This document shows, in pieces, positions 36,506 through 48,205 of a stretch of DNA of 64,000 bases. The translations under genes and the position numbers were made by a program. Origin of the DNA: Pardosa pseudoannulata (lineage: Eukaryota; Arthropoda; Arachnida; Araneae; Lycosidae); NCBI GenBank assembly GCA_032207245.1, contig CM063501.1, positions 59,977,170-60,041,169 on the forward strand, written 5' to 3'. Numbering within the stretch: the first letter of the stretch is position 1; each line of letters begins with the position of its first letter. The notes under the pieces were generated by a model, which ran no database searches, was not told where the DNA came from, and saw only the letters and a list, made by a program, of their open reading frames with translations.

Positions 36506-37360
36506 TTTAAAACAATTTCCATAACGTTTTATTACTTTAAACTTAGGAAAAATTGATGCAAACAACCCTTAAAAGAAAAAAATTAGTTTTGTATTCAAAG
36601 CGGGAGAAGATAAAGATCTATTCTGGAGTATATTGGATTTTGATTACAAACCTTGTAAAATGCATTTCTCTGCCTTTCATTGCCTCTTTTTGCTAAACGA
36701 AGTTTCAAATAAAGAAAAAGGGGGAAAATATCTATATCGTTATAAAAGTCACAGTTACGATTTTATCTTGGTTCTTTTCTTCACAAAAAACTGATACTAA
36801 AATAAGTGTGATGCAACTAAGTCGAGAAATTTCTTACCAAACGAAATCAAATTATATTAGGAGGCAAAAGGCATAAAGGGATACTGTTACTGGGGGTGAG
36901 ATAAAATATTTTATTTCGAATTTAAAGGATTAATATAATCCTATCCTAAACAGCACAAAGAGTCGGAAGTAATATATATCACAGTATTTGCCTTTCACAC
37001 TTTATTTATAAGTTTTTTGCTCATAAAGGGCTCATACGGATCTTAAAATTCAAAAAAATGTAAAACAATTATCATTTTCGATTTCTTATACCTTGAAAAC
37101 TAACAGTTTTGCAAACATAATATTTTTTAACATAGTTGGAAAAAATTATTATCTTTACACACATATATCATTCATTTTTGAACTATAAAAATATTATTGT
37201 TAGGAATTTTTATATAAGAGACATTTTGTTGCTAATAAAAATGGTATCAAGGTTAACATGCATGATAAGTAAAAATAAAAGTAAGTTTAAGACAAATTAA
37301 TGTTTTAAAACATACTACAATATCTGAAAATAGCTTCGAACCGAAATTTGTATACATTTA

Positions 37361-37361
<1 letters not shown>
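36506..37361. other. AT-rich sequence without recognisable features
   Basis: No gene or repeat structure was identified. Confidence 0.5.

Positions 37362-37458
<97 letters not shown>
37362..37458. repeat. (TA)n(TG)n microsatellite
   Basis: About 50 bp of TA runs directly into about 40 bp of TG. The minus-strand ORF over it (THTH..IYIY) is an artefact. Confidence 0.97.
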
Positions 37459-37965
37459 AATATGTCAAAATAATTTAACTTTAATATTTCGCTAAAAACC
37501 TTGTCTCTCCCATTGTAATTCCTTAAAATCTTTTTCCCAGTCTCTACATGTTTTAAACAGGGGAGTATCCGCGACTTTAAATTCTTTTGATACATTTCCC
37601 AAAGCTTTCTTCCTATAGATGTAAATTTTCTATCTATTCAACATTATTTCTGTTTATTCAACATTATTCAACATTATTTTCCAGCTGTCACCGGCAAATG
37701 GCTCTACGTGTTTCCCGTTTAACATTTAAATTCGCGAAGTAAGTTTCTTGTTCCTTGGGAAAATTATTCCTGTCTTCGCTCTCGGGTGTACCTTTGTTCA
37801 AGCAGAGTAATTTTTGTGTCTTTTTCTTGTTTGTCGTTGACTAATAAAGATGTCAGTTTTAGCAGCTCTGAAAGAAAGTTCTAATTAGTCTTGTGCCGAT
37901 CTCTTCAATGTGGCCAGACTGCATCTCCGTTATTACTGCTAGCTGTTATTATACCTGCCATTCTG
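37459..37965. other. Moderately complex sequence, unrecognised
   Basis: It is less AT-rich than its neighbours and free of obvious repeats, but no ORF, splice pattern or RNA gene can be supported. A short ATTCAACATT triplication lies near 37640-37680. Confidence 0.4.
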
Positions 37966-38052
37966 AATAATTATGTAGATCCTATTTTATCTACATAATT
38001 ATTGAGAAAGAATAGTTATCAGTTAGAATAATTATCTACATAATTATTCAGC
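37966..38052. repeat. Inverted repeat AATAATTATGTAGAT, three copies
   Basis: A 15-bp perfect stem (37966-37980 with 37989-38003, 8-nt loop) is followed about 20 bp later by a third related copy, AATAATTATCTACATAATTATT (near 38024). It could extrude as a hairpin. Confidence 0.8.
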
Positions 38053-38106
38053 AAGGGAAATTAGGTATTGCCCATTTGATGTATTACAAACACACACAGA
38101 TATCAG

Positions 38107-38846
<740 letters not shown>

Positions 38847-38850
38847 TTCA

Positions 38851-38949
38851 GGTAACCGACCACGTTCGCAGCTAAAATTTTTAAATAAGGTGTTTATGTA
38901 AATATTATTTTAGTTATTGCAGTAATAGGTTATAAAATATGAGAAAATA

Positions 38950-39027
<78 letters not shown>

Positions 39028-39733
39028 GTCTTAAAAATTGGCAAAAATTGAGAAAAAAAACAAGAATTTTTTGACTTTACGCGAACACTAACTAAAAAAA
39101 TACGCAAAACATATCACTCTTACTTGGATAAATGTAGACATATATCCATTATATAATTTTAAATAAGTCATAGTCAATAAAATAATTCAGAGCAAAATTT
39201 CAAGAAAAAAATATTGAAGTATCTGTCATAAATACCCATAACACATCTCAAAACTAACATATTTATAATCCTGATGTTCAATCATACATAACATCATTAA
39301 AAACATACACTTGAATTCTAATTAAATTCTAAAAATTATTTTAGCTGTTAAAGTGTGGCGGTGTAGCAAAATTCCCAGTTTTTCAGAAATTCAGTTTTAA
39401 GATTTTATTGGATAAACTCATTAAGTGTTTTATAATTTGATAAACATTGAGAAATATGCTGGAGTAATTTATTTATTTATTTATTTAGAAGCTATAATAC
39501 GCTATTTACGACGCTTTTCATGCTAACACTCAAAGTCAAGCCCTTTAACGGCTCACATCCTGTATCTTTTCGACACTTCCGGTGATGATTAAACATCTGT
39601 ATCATGACTTCTAATGACTCTAGAAACAAGCTGAAAACTGTTTTCGAAAGCTAAAGGAAAGATTTTTAAAATAAACGAATAATTTTGTTCGATGTTTTTC
39701 ACAAAAATCGCTATTTAAAGGTGGTCGGTTACC
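38851..39733. mobile_element. TTAA-target element with GGTAACCGACCAC termini
   Basis: A perfect 13-bp terminal inverted repeat (GGTAACCGACCAC at 38851; GTGGTCGGTTACC ending 39733) encloses 883 bp. The right flank is TTAA (39734-39737) and the left flank TTCA (38847-38850), best read as a TTAA target with one mutation. Kolobok or piggyBac types both use TTAA, and the terminus alone does not decide. The body contains a (TA)n tract at 38953-39025 and TTTATTTATTTATTTAG near 39475. No transposase is visible. Confidence 0.75.
38953..39025. repeat. (TA)n microsatellite inside a TTAA element
   Basis: A 73-bp uninterrupted TA tract near the left end of the element above. Confidence 0.97.
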
Positions 39734-39919
39734 TTAAGTGGTATTTAAAATCCGTTTTTGCTATAGAAATAGCTTACAAAATATTTTACCCATGAAGATT
39801 ACGATTTTTTAAAATTGTTAAACTGACGGAGAAGAAGATATTTTGAATTATGTCAGCAAGTAACAGGTGCTATGAATCGATAAACTGGCTGAACGATTTA
39901 TTCCAAGTGTAGAGTTTAA

Positions 39920-40390
39920 ACCCCTGGCTGCTCATCCCGCGATTTCCAAGGGCAATTCAAAAGCAGCAAAATTTGCCCATCCTGTGCTTTTCGGGTGCAT
40001 TCGTCTTTCTTCCTTTATTAAAGTGCACATCCCCCCTTTTCACTGTTTAACCAGTGAAATAAAATAAATGTAGTATTAGACGTTTAATTATGTCATAAAT
40101 AGAATTATATGATGAGAACTATAGTTATATTAAATAATAGAATTACAGATATTATGTTATAAATAAAAATAAACTGTAATTCAATTGAAATTTATTAAAA
40201 AATAAATTTTGTATGTGATAACATCTGAAATTAGTTTTTCTGACAGCTTCGTGTCTCATAATAAAAATCAATATAAAAAATCTTATCTAGATGAAAATGC
40301 GTATTTCAATTCTCCATTATATAGAGACTGAAACAAAAAAATATGCAATTTTTGAAGATATTTTGGTTTACAAATTGAGCAGTCAGAGGG
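39920..40390. mobile_element. piggyBac-style TTAA MITE, family A, copy 2
   Basis: TTAA at 39916-39919 and 40391-40394 flanks 471 bp. The left end is (A)CCCCTGGCTGCTCAT and the right end GAGCAGTCAGAGGG. It aligns over its whole length with 22567-23301 but has an extra segment near the left (GCAGCAAAATTTGCCC..CTTTTCGGG). It lacks the TA/TG expansion, having only ATTATATAGAG at that point. The right terminus is better preserved than the left. Non-coding. Confidence 0.9.
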
Positions 40391-40394
40391 TTAA

Positions 40395-41559
40395 AGGTAT
40401 TAACAGGTGAAAGAAAGTTGTTGACCTAAACGTAACAGAAAAATTTTTAATATATACCATTTATATACTGTTGCAAACGGGTATGATGGACTTTATTTCA
40501 AATCAAACAGATTGAGTAGATTCTAACATTATAGGTTGCAATTTAATGTTAACTTACTTAGGATAATATTTGTCTAAAGTGAATACATTTTAAGTAATAC
40601 GGAAAACAACATTTTGCCCTTTATTATTCTCGATACTGTAATTCATCTTGTATCAACGCCCCAAGTTATGAGAACCAAAAATATATCTATGGCTCTCAAA
40701 AGAAAGTAAGGTTACGATATTGCAGAACTGAGGCATAGAAAGAAGGGAAAGCATAATTATGGAGGGAAAAGAAAGTTCCATTCAAATTAAGATTCAATTC
40801 GGGCCAATAATCAGTGAGCCGTAATCGATATAAATACTCTATGAGATAAAGGCAAAGAACAGTTGACAGTTGTTTAAAAGCATAACAAACCCCTTATGTT
40901 AAGCTCAAAGTGAAGTAAAACACACAACACTGACAATGCGATCTTATTTGCATTTTTTTTTACTCATACATTTTGTACTTTGCTTTCCTTTTACTGCTAC
41001 TGTGTATCAGTCGATTCCTTATTTAGATTTATAATTTACGTATCATATTGAAAGTTGTATATTTACTATAACTGAATCTTGACAAAAATATTCATTCTGA
41101 TTAATGTGCCCTTCCGATGCAGATATTTTATGCACCCTAAAGAATTTATCAATAAATTAAAAGTTTCATTTACACAGCTTAGAAGAAATATGAGGATTTC
41201 TTCCAAGTACAACTACAAAATCTTTAGTTTTTCAAAAGAGTTAATAAGGTGTTTAGTCTTCATATTGTAACTTACCTTACTTTATGACAGATGTTTAAAA
41301 GTCTGATAACTAAAGTTGAAAAAAACATGTACGAAAAAAAGTAATTATATAATATAAACTAACAGAAAATTTATCTCAGGATTGCTAATTCATAAAACAT
41401 TATTAGAACATCTTGAAAGAAATCTATATCGTAATTTAAAAAATGTACTTATAAATTACACATTTTTAGCGTGATTTTTAAAAAAATTATAAAAAGTATA
41501 ATTCATTATAAGTTCTGTTAGTTTTCATTTTTAAATCTGAAAGTAAATGAAACATTTTG
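40395..41559. other. AT-rich sequence without recognisable features
   Basis: No gene or repeat structure was identified. The 63-codon frame at 41079-41270 is not recognisable. Confidence 0.5.
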
Positions 41560-41602
41560 TTAATTGTGTTGAATCTTAATAATAAAGCTTCAACACAATT
41601 AA
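41560..41602. repeat. Perfect 14-bp stem, TTAATTGTGTTGAA
   Basis: The left arm at 41560-41573 and right arm at 41589-41602 are exact complements with a 15-nt loop. It could be the scar of a tiny foldback element; TTAA lies at both outer edges. Confidence 0.7.
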
Positions 41603-41641
41603 AGATAAATAATCATCCGTTTTTTTCTGCTGACCATTAAA

Positions 41642-41751
41642 AATTTATCACGGACCACCATTGTCATTCTAGAACATTTGTTTCGTATAGGAAAATTATA
41701 CAGTCTCGTCCTAAACTGCATAAGTTCCTTGCAATATTTGAATGTTATGCT
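41642..41751. repeat. Outer arm of a 105-bp inverted repeat
   Basis: This is reverse-complementary to 42358-42464 with one mismatch and a 7-bp difference (AGTCACC present only in the inner arm). It lies 56 bp outside the left TTAA of the MITE at 41812-42541. Confidence 0.9.
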
Positions 41752-41959
41752 GTGTATAATGCTATCAAACTTCAAAAACACTCCCAAAATGTGAATGTTT
41801 AATCACTTTAACACGTTGTGTGTGGGTACATTTCGCAGAGGAATTGCGCATAAATTTAGTTATTCTGTTAAATCTCAATAGATAGAAAATTGTTTAATTT
41901 TTTAACCAACTTTTCGTATGTTATTGTGATATATATAAATAAATATATAAATAGACAAA

Positions 41960-42092
<133 letters not shown>

Positions 42093-42460
42093 TATACATA
42101 TGTATAATATCATTTTCGTAAGGATAAATAAAAAGTTAATTTTTAATCTAAATTGATTTTTTAATCAACCTTTACGTTCTACGGTTCTGCATCGACTGAT
42201 GTAAAAGCTAGTTTTTATTTGCCTAAATTCCAGTACCTATGTAGTAGATAAGAATATTCGGCTTCGTTTTCCTGTATATACCGTTAATTTTGTACCCACA
42301 AACAAACCATGTTGTTACACTAACCCGTACTAGTACGTGATCCGCGCTCAAGTATCAATCAAATATTGCAAAGAACTTATGCAGTTTAGGACGAGACTGT
42401 ATAATTTTCCTATACGAAACAAATGTTCTAGAATGACAGTCACCAATGGTGGTCCGTGAT

Positions 42461-42524
42461 AAATGTACTAGTAAATGTACTAGTAAATGTACTAGTAAAT
42501 GTACTAGAAAATGTACTAGTAAGT
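42461..42524. repeat. 12-bp minisatellite (AAATGTACTAGT)n
   Basis: Five adjacent units, the fourth with ACTAGA in place of ACTAGT. Each contains the palindrome ACTAGT. Family B copy 1 has only one ACTAGTAC at the matching place. The VHLLVHLLVHLL frame on the minus strand is its translation and not a protein. Confidence 0.95.
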
Positions 42525-42545
42525 GTCCCACATACAATGTGTTAA

Positions 42546-43185
42546 GATATCTTTATGTAAATACTAAAATTGATTCCCTTATCACTGGCTTTGGATATCA
42601 GACAAAAAGGATTTATATATGTAAGGCCCAACATAGTAGGTGTGCAGAACATGCCTGCAAGCAGACGGCCAAATTGTTATGGCAGCCGATGCAAAATGTA
42701 ACATTAAAATGTTCCTAATGTAAATCGTTTTTTAGAAAAAGATGATTTTAATGAAAATATTTAGTCAAAAAAAACTATTTTTTCTCTGCCTTTTCGCGTT
42801 TGAGAATAATTGTCGTAAACTTGGGTTAGCTGTTAATGAACACTTCTTCTCACTTATTGTTATTAAAAAGAGAGATTTATTTGCAATATCTTCAGTCCTT
42901 TTAAAAGAATTTTTGCTTAAATATTTTTAAAAATAATAATTAAACAGTCCAAAAAGATTTGCAATTAGGTAGAAAATAAAATTAATGTATAATCTTGTTA
43001 CCAAATGATCTCTATATTTCTTTAGGTACTGCTATTGGTAATTGAAAAGAAATTGTGCAAAAATTTAAAATTATCAAATATTATTTAAAAATGGACAAAT
43101 AAGAAAGCAGAAAAAAGAATGTAATTTATTTTATGGGTTACTTTTTTGCTAAGATACTTATTTGAATAGACTTTAAATAAATTAT
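42546..43185. other. AT-rich sequence without recognisable features
   Basis: No gene or repeat structure was identified. The 62-codon frame at 42742-42930 is not recognisable. Confidence 0.5.
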
Positions 43186-43385
43186 AGCATGTATATACGT
43201 ATGTATGTATGCATATGTGTATGTGTATATATATGTATATAGATATATATACACACACATATATATATGTATATGTATATAGATATATATATATATATAT
43301 ATATGTATATAGATATATATACACACACATATATATATGTATATGTATATAGATATATATATATATATATATGCATGTATGTATA
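43186..43385. repeat. Compound TA/CA/TATG microsatellite with an internal duplication
   Basis: The order TATAGATATATATACACACA, TATATATGTATATGTATATAG, (TA)n occurs twice, at about 43230 and 43310. The pattern shows unequal exchange of an 80-bp block on top of slippage. The ORFs are artefacts. Confidence 0.93.
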
Positions 43386-44079
43386 ATAGGTATGAGTAGT
43401 GAACAGTTAAATAGTGATAGGGGGTAACCAAATACTAATTACAGGGAGGCAGCTTATTGCACAGAACAGACCCCTATAAGAGTAACCTCTTATTAAATGT
43501 GGCCAATTCAATTCCTTGTATAATTGTTCCAGTATAACCATCATCAACCGTTTTTCAAGGAACCGGAAATTAAAAACAATGGATACGGTTAACGGTTGTA
43601 GAAATTCGATAAAATTTGTGATTTAGATTTTTTTTACTACACTTACTGGAGGTATTAAATATTTTATAAAATGTAACTTTTATTGTAATGTAACATCATA
43701 ATGATTACTAATATTTTAAAAACATTATTATATTTTGATATCGACAAATTTTATAAAAACTCGGTACAGACTCAAGTTTTTTCCAGTCTTCCCCGTACTT
43801 ATTCTGCCATTTCTTAAAACTTTGCTTCTGTTCCATCAATAGACCCTCCACTGTTATGAGATCAATAACCTTCTGGTGGTCTATTAAAGCTTCTGATGAA
43901 TCAGAAAGCTTTTATCTGTCCACATAACTTTGAGACTTACTTATCAACACAAAAAAATATATTTCCACAGATCTCCTTAATCCTACATAAAAGGATACGG
44001 GAAGAAAAAGCCACAGGGCCAAAAGTTTTCGATGATGTATACAGAAAAAAGAAGAAATCAGAAACGGTAAATTAAGAAA
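43386..44079. other. AT-rich sequence without recognisable features
   Basis: No gene or repeat structure was identified. Confidence 0.5.
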
Positions 44080-46030
44080 AGATAACATTGGTTTTACGGG
44101 GATGAATTTGAGTCCAGATGAATCGAAAGATCAGTGAAGGCAAACAAATTATGCGGAAAAGAAAGACGGGGGTTCCACTTTATTTATGAACTAAAAAATA
44201 CTCTAGAAAACAAATATATAATCATTAAATCATTAACTCTGGATAGATTGCATATGTTCTATGGAGATAAATTCGGATTCAAATGAATCTGACAATCAAT
44301 AAGGGCAAACTAATAATGCAGAAAAGAAAGAGCGAGGTTCCATTATATTCACAATTATGAAATAAGAAAATAAAAATATATAATAATCAAATTATTAACT
44401 TTGGATAGATTGCACATGTTCTATAGAGATGAATTCGGATCTAGATGAATCTGACAATCAATAAGGATATGCTAATAATGCGGAAAAGAAAGACCGAGGT
44501 TCCACTTTATATTCAAACTTATGAAATAAGAAAATACTCTAAAATACAAATATATAATCATCAAATCTTTAACTTTAAATACATTGCATAAGTTCTGCGG
44601 ATATAAATTCGGATCCAGGTGAATCTGACAATCAATAAGGGCAAACTAATAATGCGGAAAAGGAAGACCGAGGTTCCACTTTATATCCAAACTTCTGAAA
44701 TAAGAAAATACTCTAAAATACAAATATATTATCATCAAATCATTAACTTTGGATACATCGCATATGATCTATGGAGATAAATTCGGATTCAGATGAATCT
44801 GTCAATCATTAAGGGCAAAATAATGCAGAAAAGAAAGACAGAGGTCCCACTCTATTTCCAAATCTAGGAAATAAAAAAATACTCTAGAACACAAATATAT
44901 AATCATCAAATCATTAACTTTAGATAGATTGCATATGATCTACGGCAATGAATTCATATCCAGTTGAATCTGACAATCAGTAAGGGCAAATTAATAATGC
45001 GGAAAAGAAAGGCCGAGGCTCAGCTTTATATCCAAATTTATGAAATAGAAAAATACTCTAGAATTCAAATATATAATCATCAAATAATTAACTTTGGATA
45101 CATTGCATATGTTCTATGGAGGTAAATTGGAATTTAGATGAATCTAAAAATCAATAAGGGCAAATTAATAGTACAGAAAAGAAAGACTGAGGTTCCACTT
45201 TATATCCAAATTTATGAAATAAAAATATATTCTAGAATACAACTATATAATCATCAAATCATTAACTTTGGATCGATTGTATGTGTTCTATGGAGATAAA
45301 TTCGGATCCAGATGAATCTGTTAATCAATAAGGGCAAAATAATGCAGAAAAGAAAGACCAAGGTTCCACTTTATATCCAAATCTAGGAAATAAAAGAAAT
45401 TCTCTAGAATACAAATATAGAGGAATAAAAAGAACGGGGTTCCACTATATGTCCAAATTTATGAAATAAAAAATACTCTAGGTTACAAATATATAATCAT
45501 AAAATCGTTAACTTTAGATTGCATATGTTCTGCGGTGATAAATTTGGATCCAGGTGAATCTGACAATCAATAAGGGCAAACTAATAATGCGGAATAGAAA
45601 GACCGAGGTTCCACTATATGTCCAAATTTATGAAATAAACACTCTGGAATACAGGTATATAATCATCAAATCATTAACTTTAGATAAATTGCATTTATTC
45701 AACGGAGATAAATTTGGATCCAGGTGAATCTAATAATCAATAAGGGCAAACTAATAATACGGAAAAGAAAGACTGAGGTTCCACTTTATATCCAAATTTA
45801 TGAAATAAAAAAATACTCTAGAATACAAATATATAATCATCAAATCATTAACTTTGGATCGATTGCATATATTCTATGGAGATAAATTTGGATCTAGCTT
45901 AATCGAAAAATCGATAAGAGCAAACGAATTATAGGGAAAAGAAAGGCCAAGGTTCCAATTTATATCCAAACTTATGAAATAAAAGAAATACTCTTGAATA
46001 AAAATATAAAATCATCCAACCTTTAATTTT
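44080..46030. repeat. Satellite-like array, about 171 bp units, about 11-12 copies
   Basis: The GAGGTTCCACT word (or variants) has its GTTCCA core at 44172, 44337, 44499, 44673, 44844, 45019, 45192, 45363, 45439, 45609, 45778 and 45952. Spacings are 162-175 bp apart from one of 76. Each unit reads in order GATGAATCTGACAATCAATA, AGGGCAAACTAATAATGCGG, GTTCCACTTTATATCC, AAATATATAATCATCAAATC, ATTAACTTTGGATA and GGAGATAAATTCGGAT. The 76-bp interval near 45363-45439 is a truncated unit. Divergence between units is moderate, so the array is not freshly made. Confidence 0.95.
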
Positions 46031-46129
46031 AGGGGGGTTGAACTTGATCTATCAATTGGAACTGCATATGCATACCTCACATTATAGTATAATGTAAATT
46101 TTTACTAGAATCTTTCATGCGCTTTCGAA

Positions 46130-46590
46130 AAAACGTATTTATCTGAAATTAGCTAAATTAACTACATGCAACTGAATATAAACTATTAAACTTAAACTTA
46201 TATATTATAATTTAAACGGATATTAATTTAAACAATAAAATATATTTAAGATTTAACCAACCAGAAAAACTTTTTATCCGGTTTAACTCTAAATTATTGC
46301 CTTGGTTAACATGGGATACTAAATAATAATGAAATAGTATTTACCAGAATAATCTAGAATAAATGTTGAATAATCCAAATTAACTAAATAAGCTTCATTT
46401 TAATCTGGTGAACTAAAATGTATATCCTGTAATTTAAACGGAAATAAATTCAAACACAAAAAAATAGTATATTTAAAATATTACCTAACAGCAAAACTTT
46501 TCATCGGCCTCTGCTCGAAATCATTGCGTAAGTTAACGTGAGCTAACAAATAATAATAAAAGTATTTTCAAGAATAAGTCAAGAGATTTT
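46130..46590. repeat. Tandem pair, about 222 bp
   Basis: TAATTTAAACGGA(T/A)AT begins at 46208 and 46430. Both units continue with AAACA..AAAATA(T/G)TATATTTAA, AC..AACAG/CCAG..AAAACTTTT and TAACGTGAGCTAACAAATAATAATA-like words. Diverged. Confidence 0.7.
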
Positions 46591-47254
46591 ATATGGGTTG
46601 CATTATATATATTGCATCTTATATAACAAATGCACCTTAAAATTCCAATTTGTATTCTAGAAAGCAACGATTGCATTTCTTTGTTTACGATCGCTTTTCA
46701 AATTACCTTTTCTTTTATTATGCACAGATAATCCTCTCGAAAATAATAGGAATTGTAATGTAATTATAATGAGACATTATTTTTGAAGATCAAAAATTTT
46801 ACCAATGAAGAATATTAATAAGTCTTGTTCTTTTTATCGACTGTCACTCACACAGAGGAAAATTTGAAATAATGTTTCAAAGTATATTCTTAATATCTTC
46901 GTGCAATAAAAGTATATCTTTAATCCGAAAAAAAAGCGTATTTGATGAAGTATTTAAATTAGGAATTTCATTGAAATTACCAATTCAAAATAGGAATTTA
47001 AACTTGGAATTTCATTGAAATGATTACATATAAAAATATATATGAAACAGGGAATGTTAAATATTCAACGTATTTTGTTTTGTTTCCTTTGATATTCTTT
47101 AAAGTGTAAAAATGAAAAATATTTGAATAATAGATTAAATCTTTAAAACGTCTAGAGAAATTTTAATGGCACATTTTTTAAACTTTTAGACTTCTTTTTT
47201 TAAATTTCTGAATTCAGCTAAAGCGGAAGAGTAATTGATGAGATTTATGTTCCA
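46591..47254. other. AT-rich sequence without recognisable features
   Basis: No gene or repeat structure was identified. Confidence 0.5.
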
Positions 47255-47492
47255 AGTCTCTATTGTTGTTTCTGATGCCACTTGGACAAACCAAGAAGAT
47301 TTGAGCCATATGCTACTCGTATTGAGGCAAAAAGGTACGCCCAAGCAGAAGAAACATATACGCTTGGTCTGCAACCCCTACAGGCATTGATTGAAAACTT
47401 AGAGGACATTGCGACCACGAACATATTTTACGTGCCCCAGTTACCATAAATGAACGAATCTTATGTAGCCTCCACGCTAAGTTCCTTGAAAT
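47255..47492 (-). mobile_element. SINE body and tail, minus orientation, 5'-truncated
   Basis: On the minus strand it reads AATATGTTCGTGGTCGCAAT, GTCCTCTAAGTTTTCAATCA, TTGCCTCAATACGAGTAGC, TTTGTCCAAGTGGCATCAGA and AACAACAATAG, matching the body and tail at 655-1100. The pol III head is missing. The two overlapping minus-strand ORFs are incidental. Confidence 0.75.
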
Positions 47493-47719
47493 TTTCATTT
47501 AATGAACAAAGTTCTACTTCTTTATAATTTAATCTTAGTTTAATTATTAGCTTTTCAAGCTATAGTAAAAAATACAATATACTAGATTTGTATGTTGAGA
47601 TACGTAAACATTTAACTGAAAATAAAATACTAACAATGCAATGACCAAATATTGAAAATAGAAAACTGAATGGAAAGTTTAGCAAGTTTCTTCCTAAATT
47701 CAAAATATTTCATACTAGT

Positions 47720-48205
47720 ATTCTTTTCGTTCAGTCATCACTAAGAATCGATTAGCCAAACCTGGGAAGGTGGACTTGAAGGTTAAAACCCCGAATGATT
47801 TCACGCTGTTTCGACAAGGAAACCTTCTTATGTTGCTTACACAATCAATCAAATTGTTCACCACTTCCTGATGGTGACCTTGAACGATGGTTCACAGTTT
47901 GCATCCACAGTCTGGGCCACTAAATGAGCCGAGAACGTGGATTCGTCCATATGAACTACTGCGCTCCTTAGTTACGCATCTGGCAGCCTTTGATCTTTGG
48001 AGAAAAACGGCCTCCGAAGCCATCGCCCGCCAAGGCTATTTTATTGTCTGCCACCATCGACCACGGTAAGCCATATCCCCTCCAGACGGTGGTAATGGCT
48101 TGCAGTGGATCATAGTGGGGAAGAGCCTTTAGACCGGTTCGATCTCCAACCTTTCAGTTACAAGATCTTCACCTTTGCCGAATGAACTACCACATTTAGT
48201 CAAAT
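47720..48205 (-). mobile_element. Long tRNA-headed SINE-like element, minus orientation
   Basis: On the minus strand the head has TGGTAGTTCATTCGGCAAAG, with a perfect A-box match TAGTTCATTCGG. GGAGATCGAACCGG follows (B-box core GATCGAACC) at the right spacing for a tRNA-derived promoter. A 400-bp GC-richer body follows (CCACTGCAAGCCATTACCA, ATGGCTTCGGAGGCC, TAGTGGCCCAGACTG). The head is related to the copy at 25573-25852, but the body is different, so this may be a chimera or a separate family. It is not a functional tRNA. The plus-strand 60-codon ORF is not supported. Confidence 0.6.

Noticed and set aside
42355..42537. Repetitive peptide with VHLL units on the minus strand
   Set aside because: It is the translation of a 12-bp minisatellite at the end of a MITE.
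44080..46030. Regular spacing of repeats suggesting a CRISPR-like array
   Set aside because: Whole units of about 171 bp are related, with no short conserved repeat separating unique spacers. The host is clearly eukaryotic.
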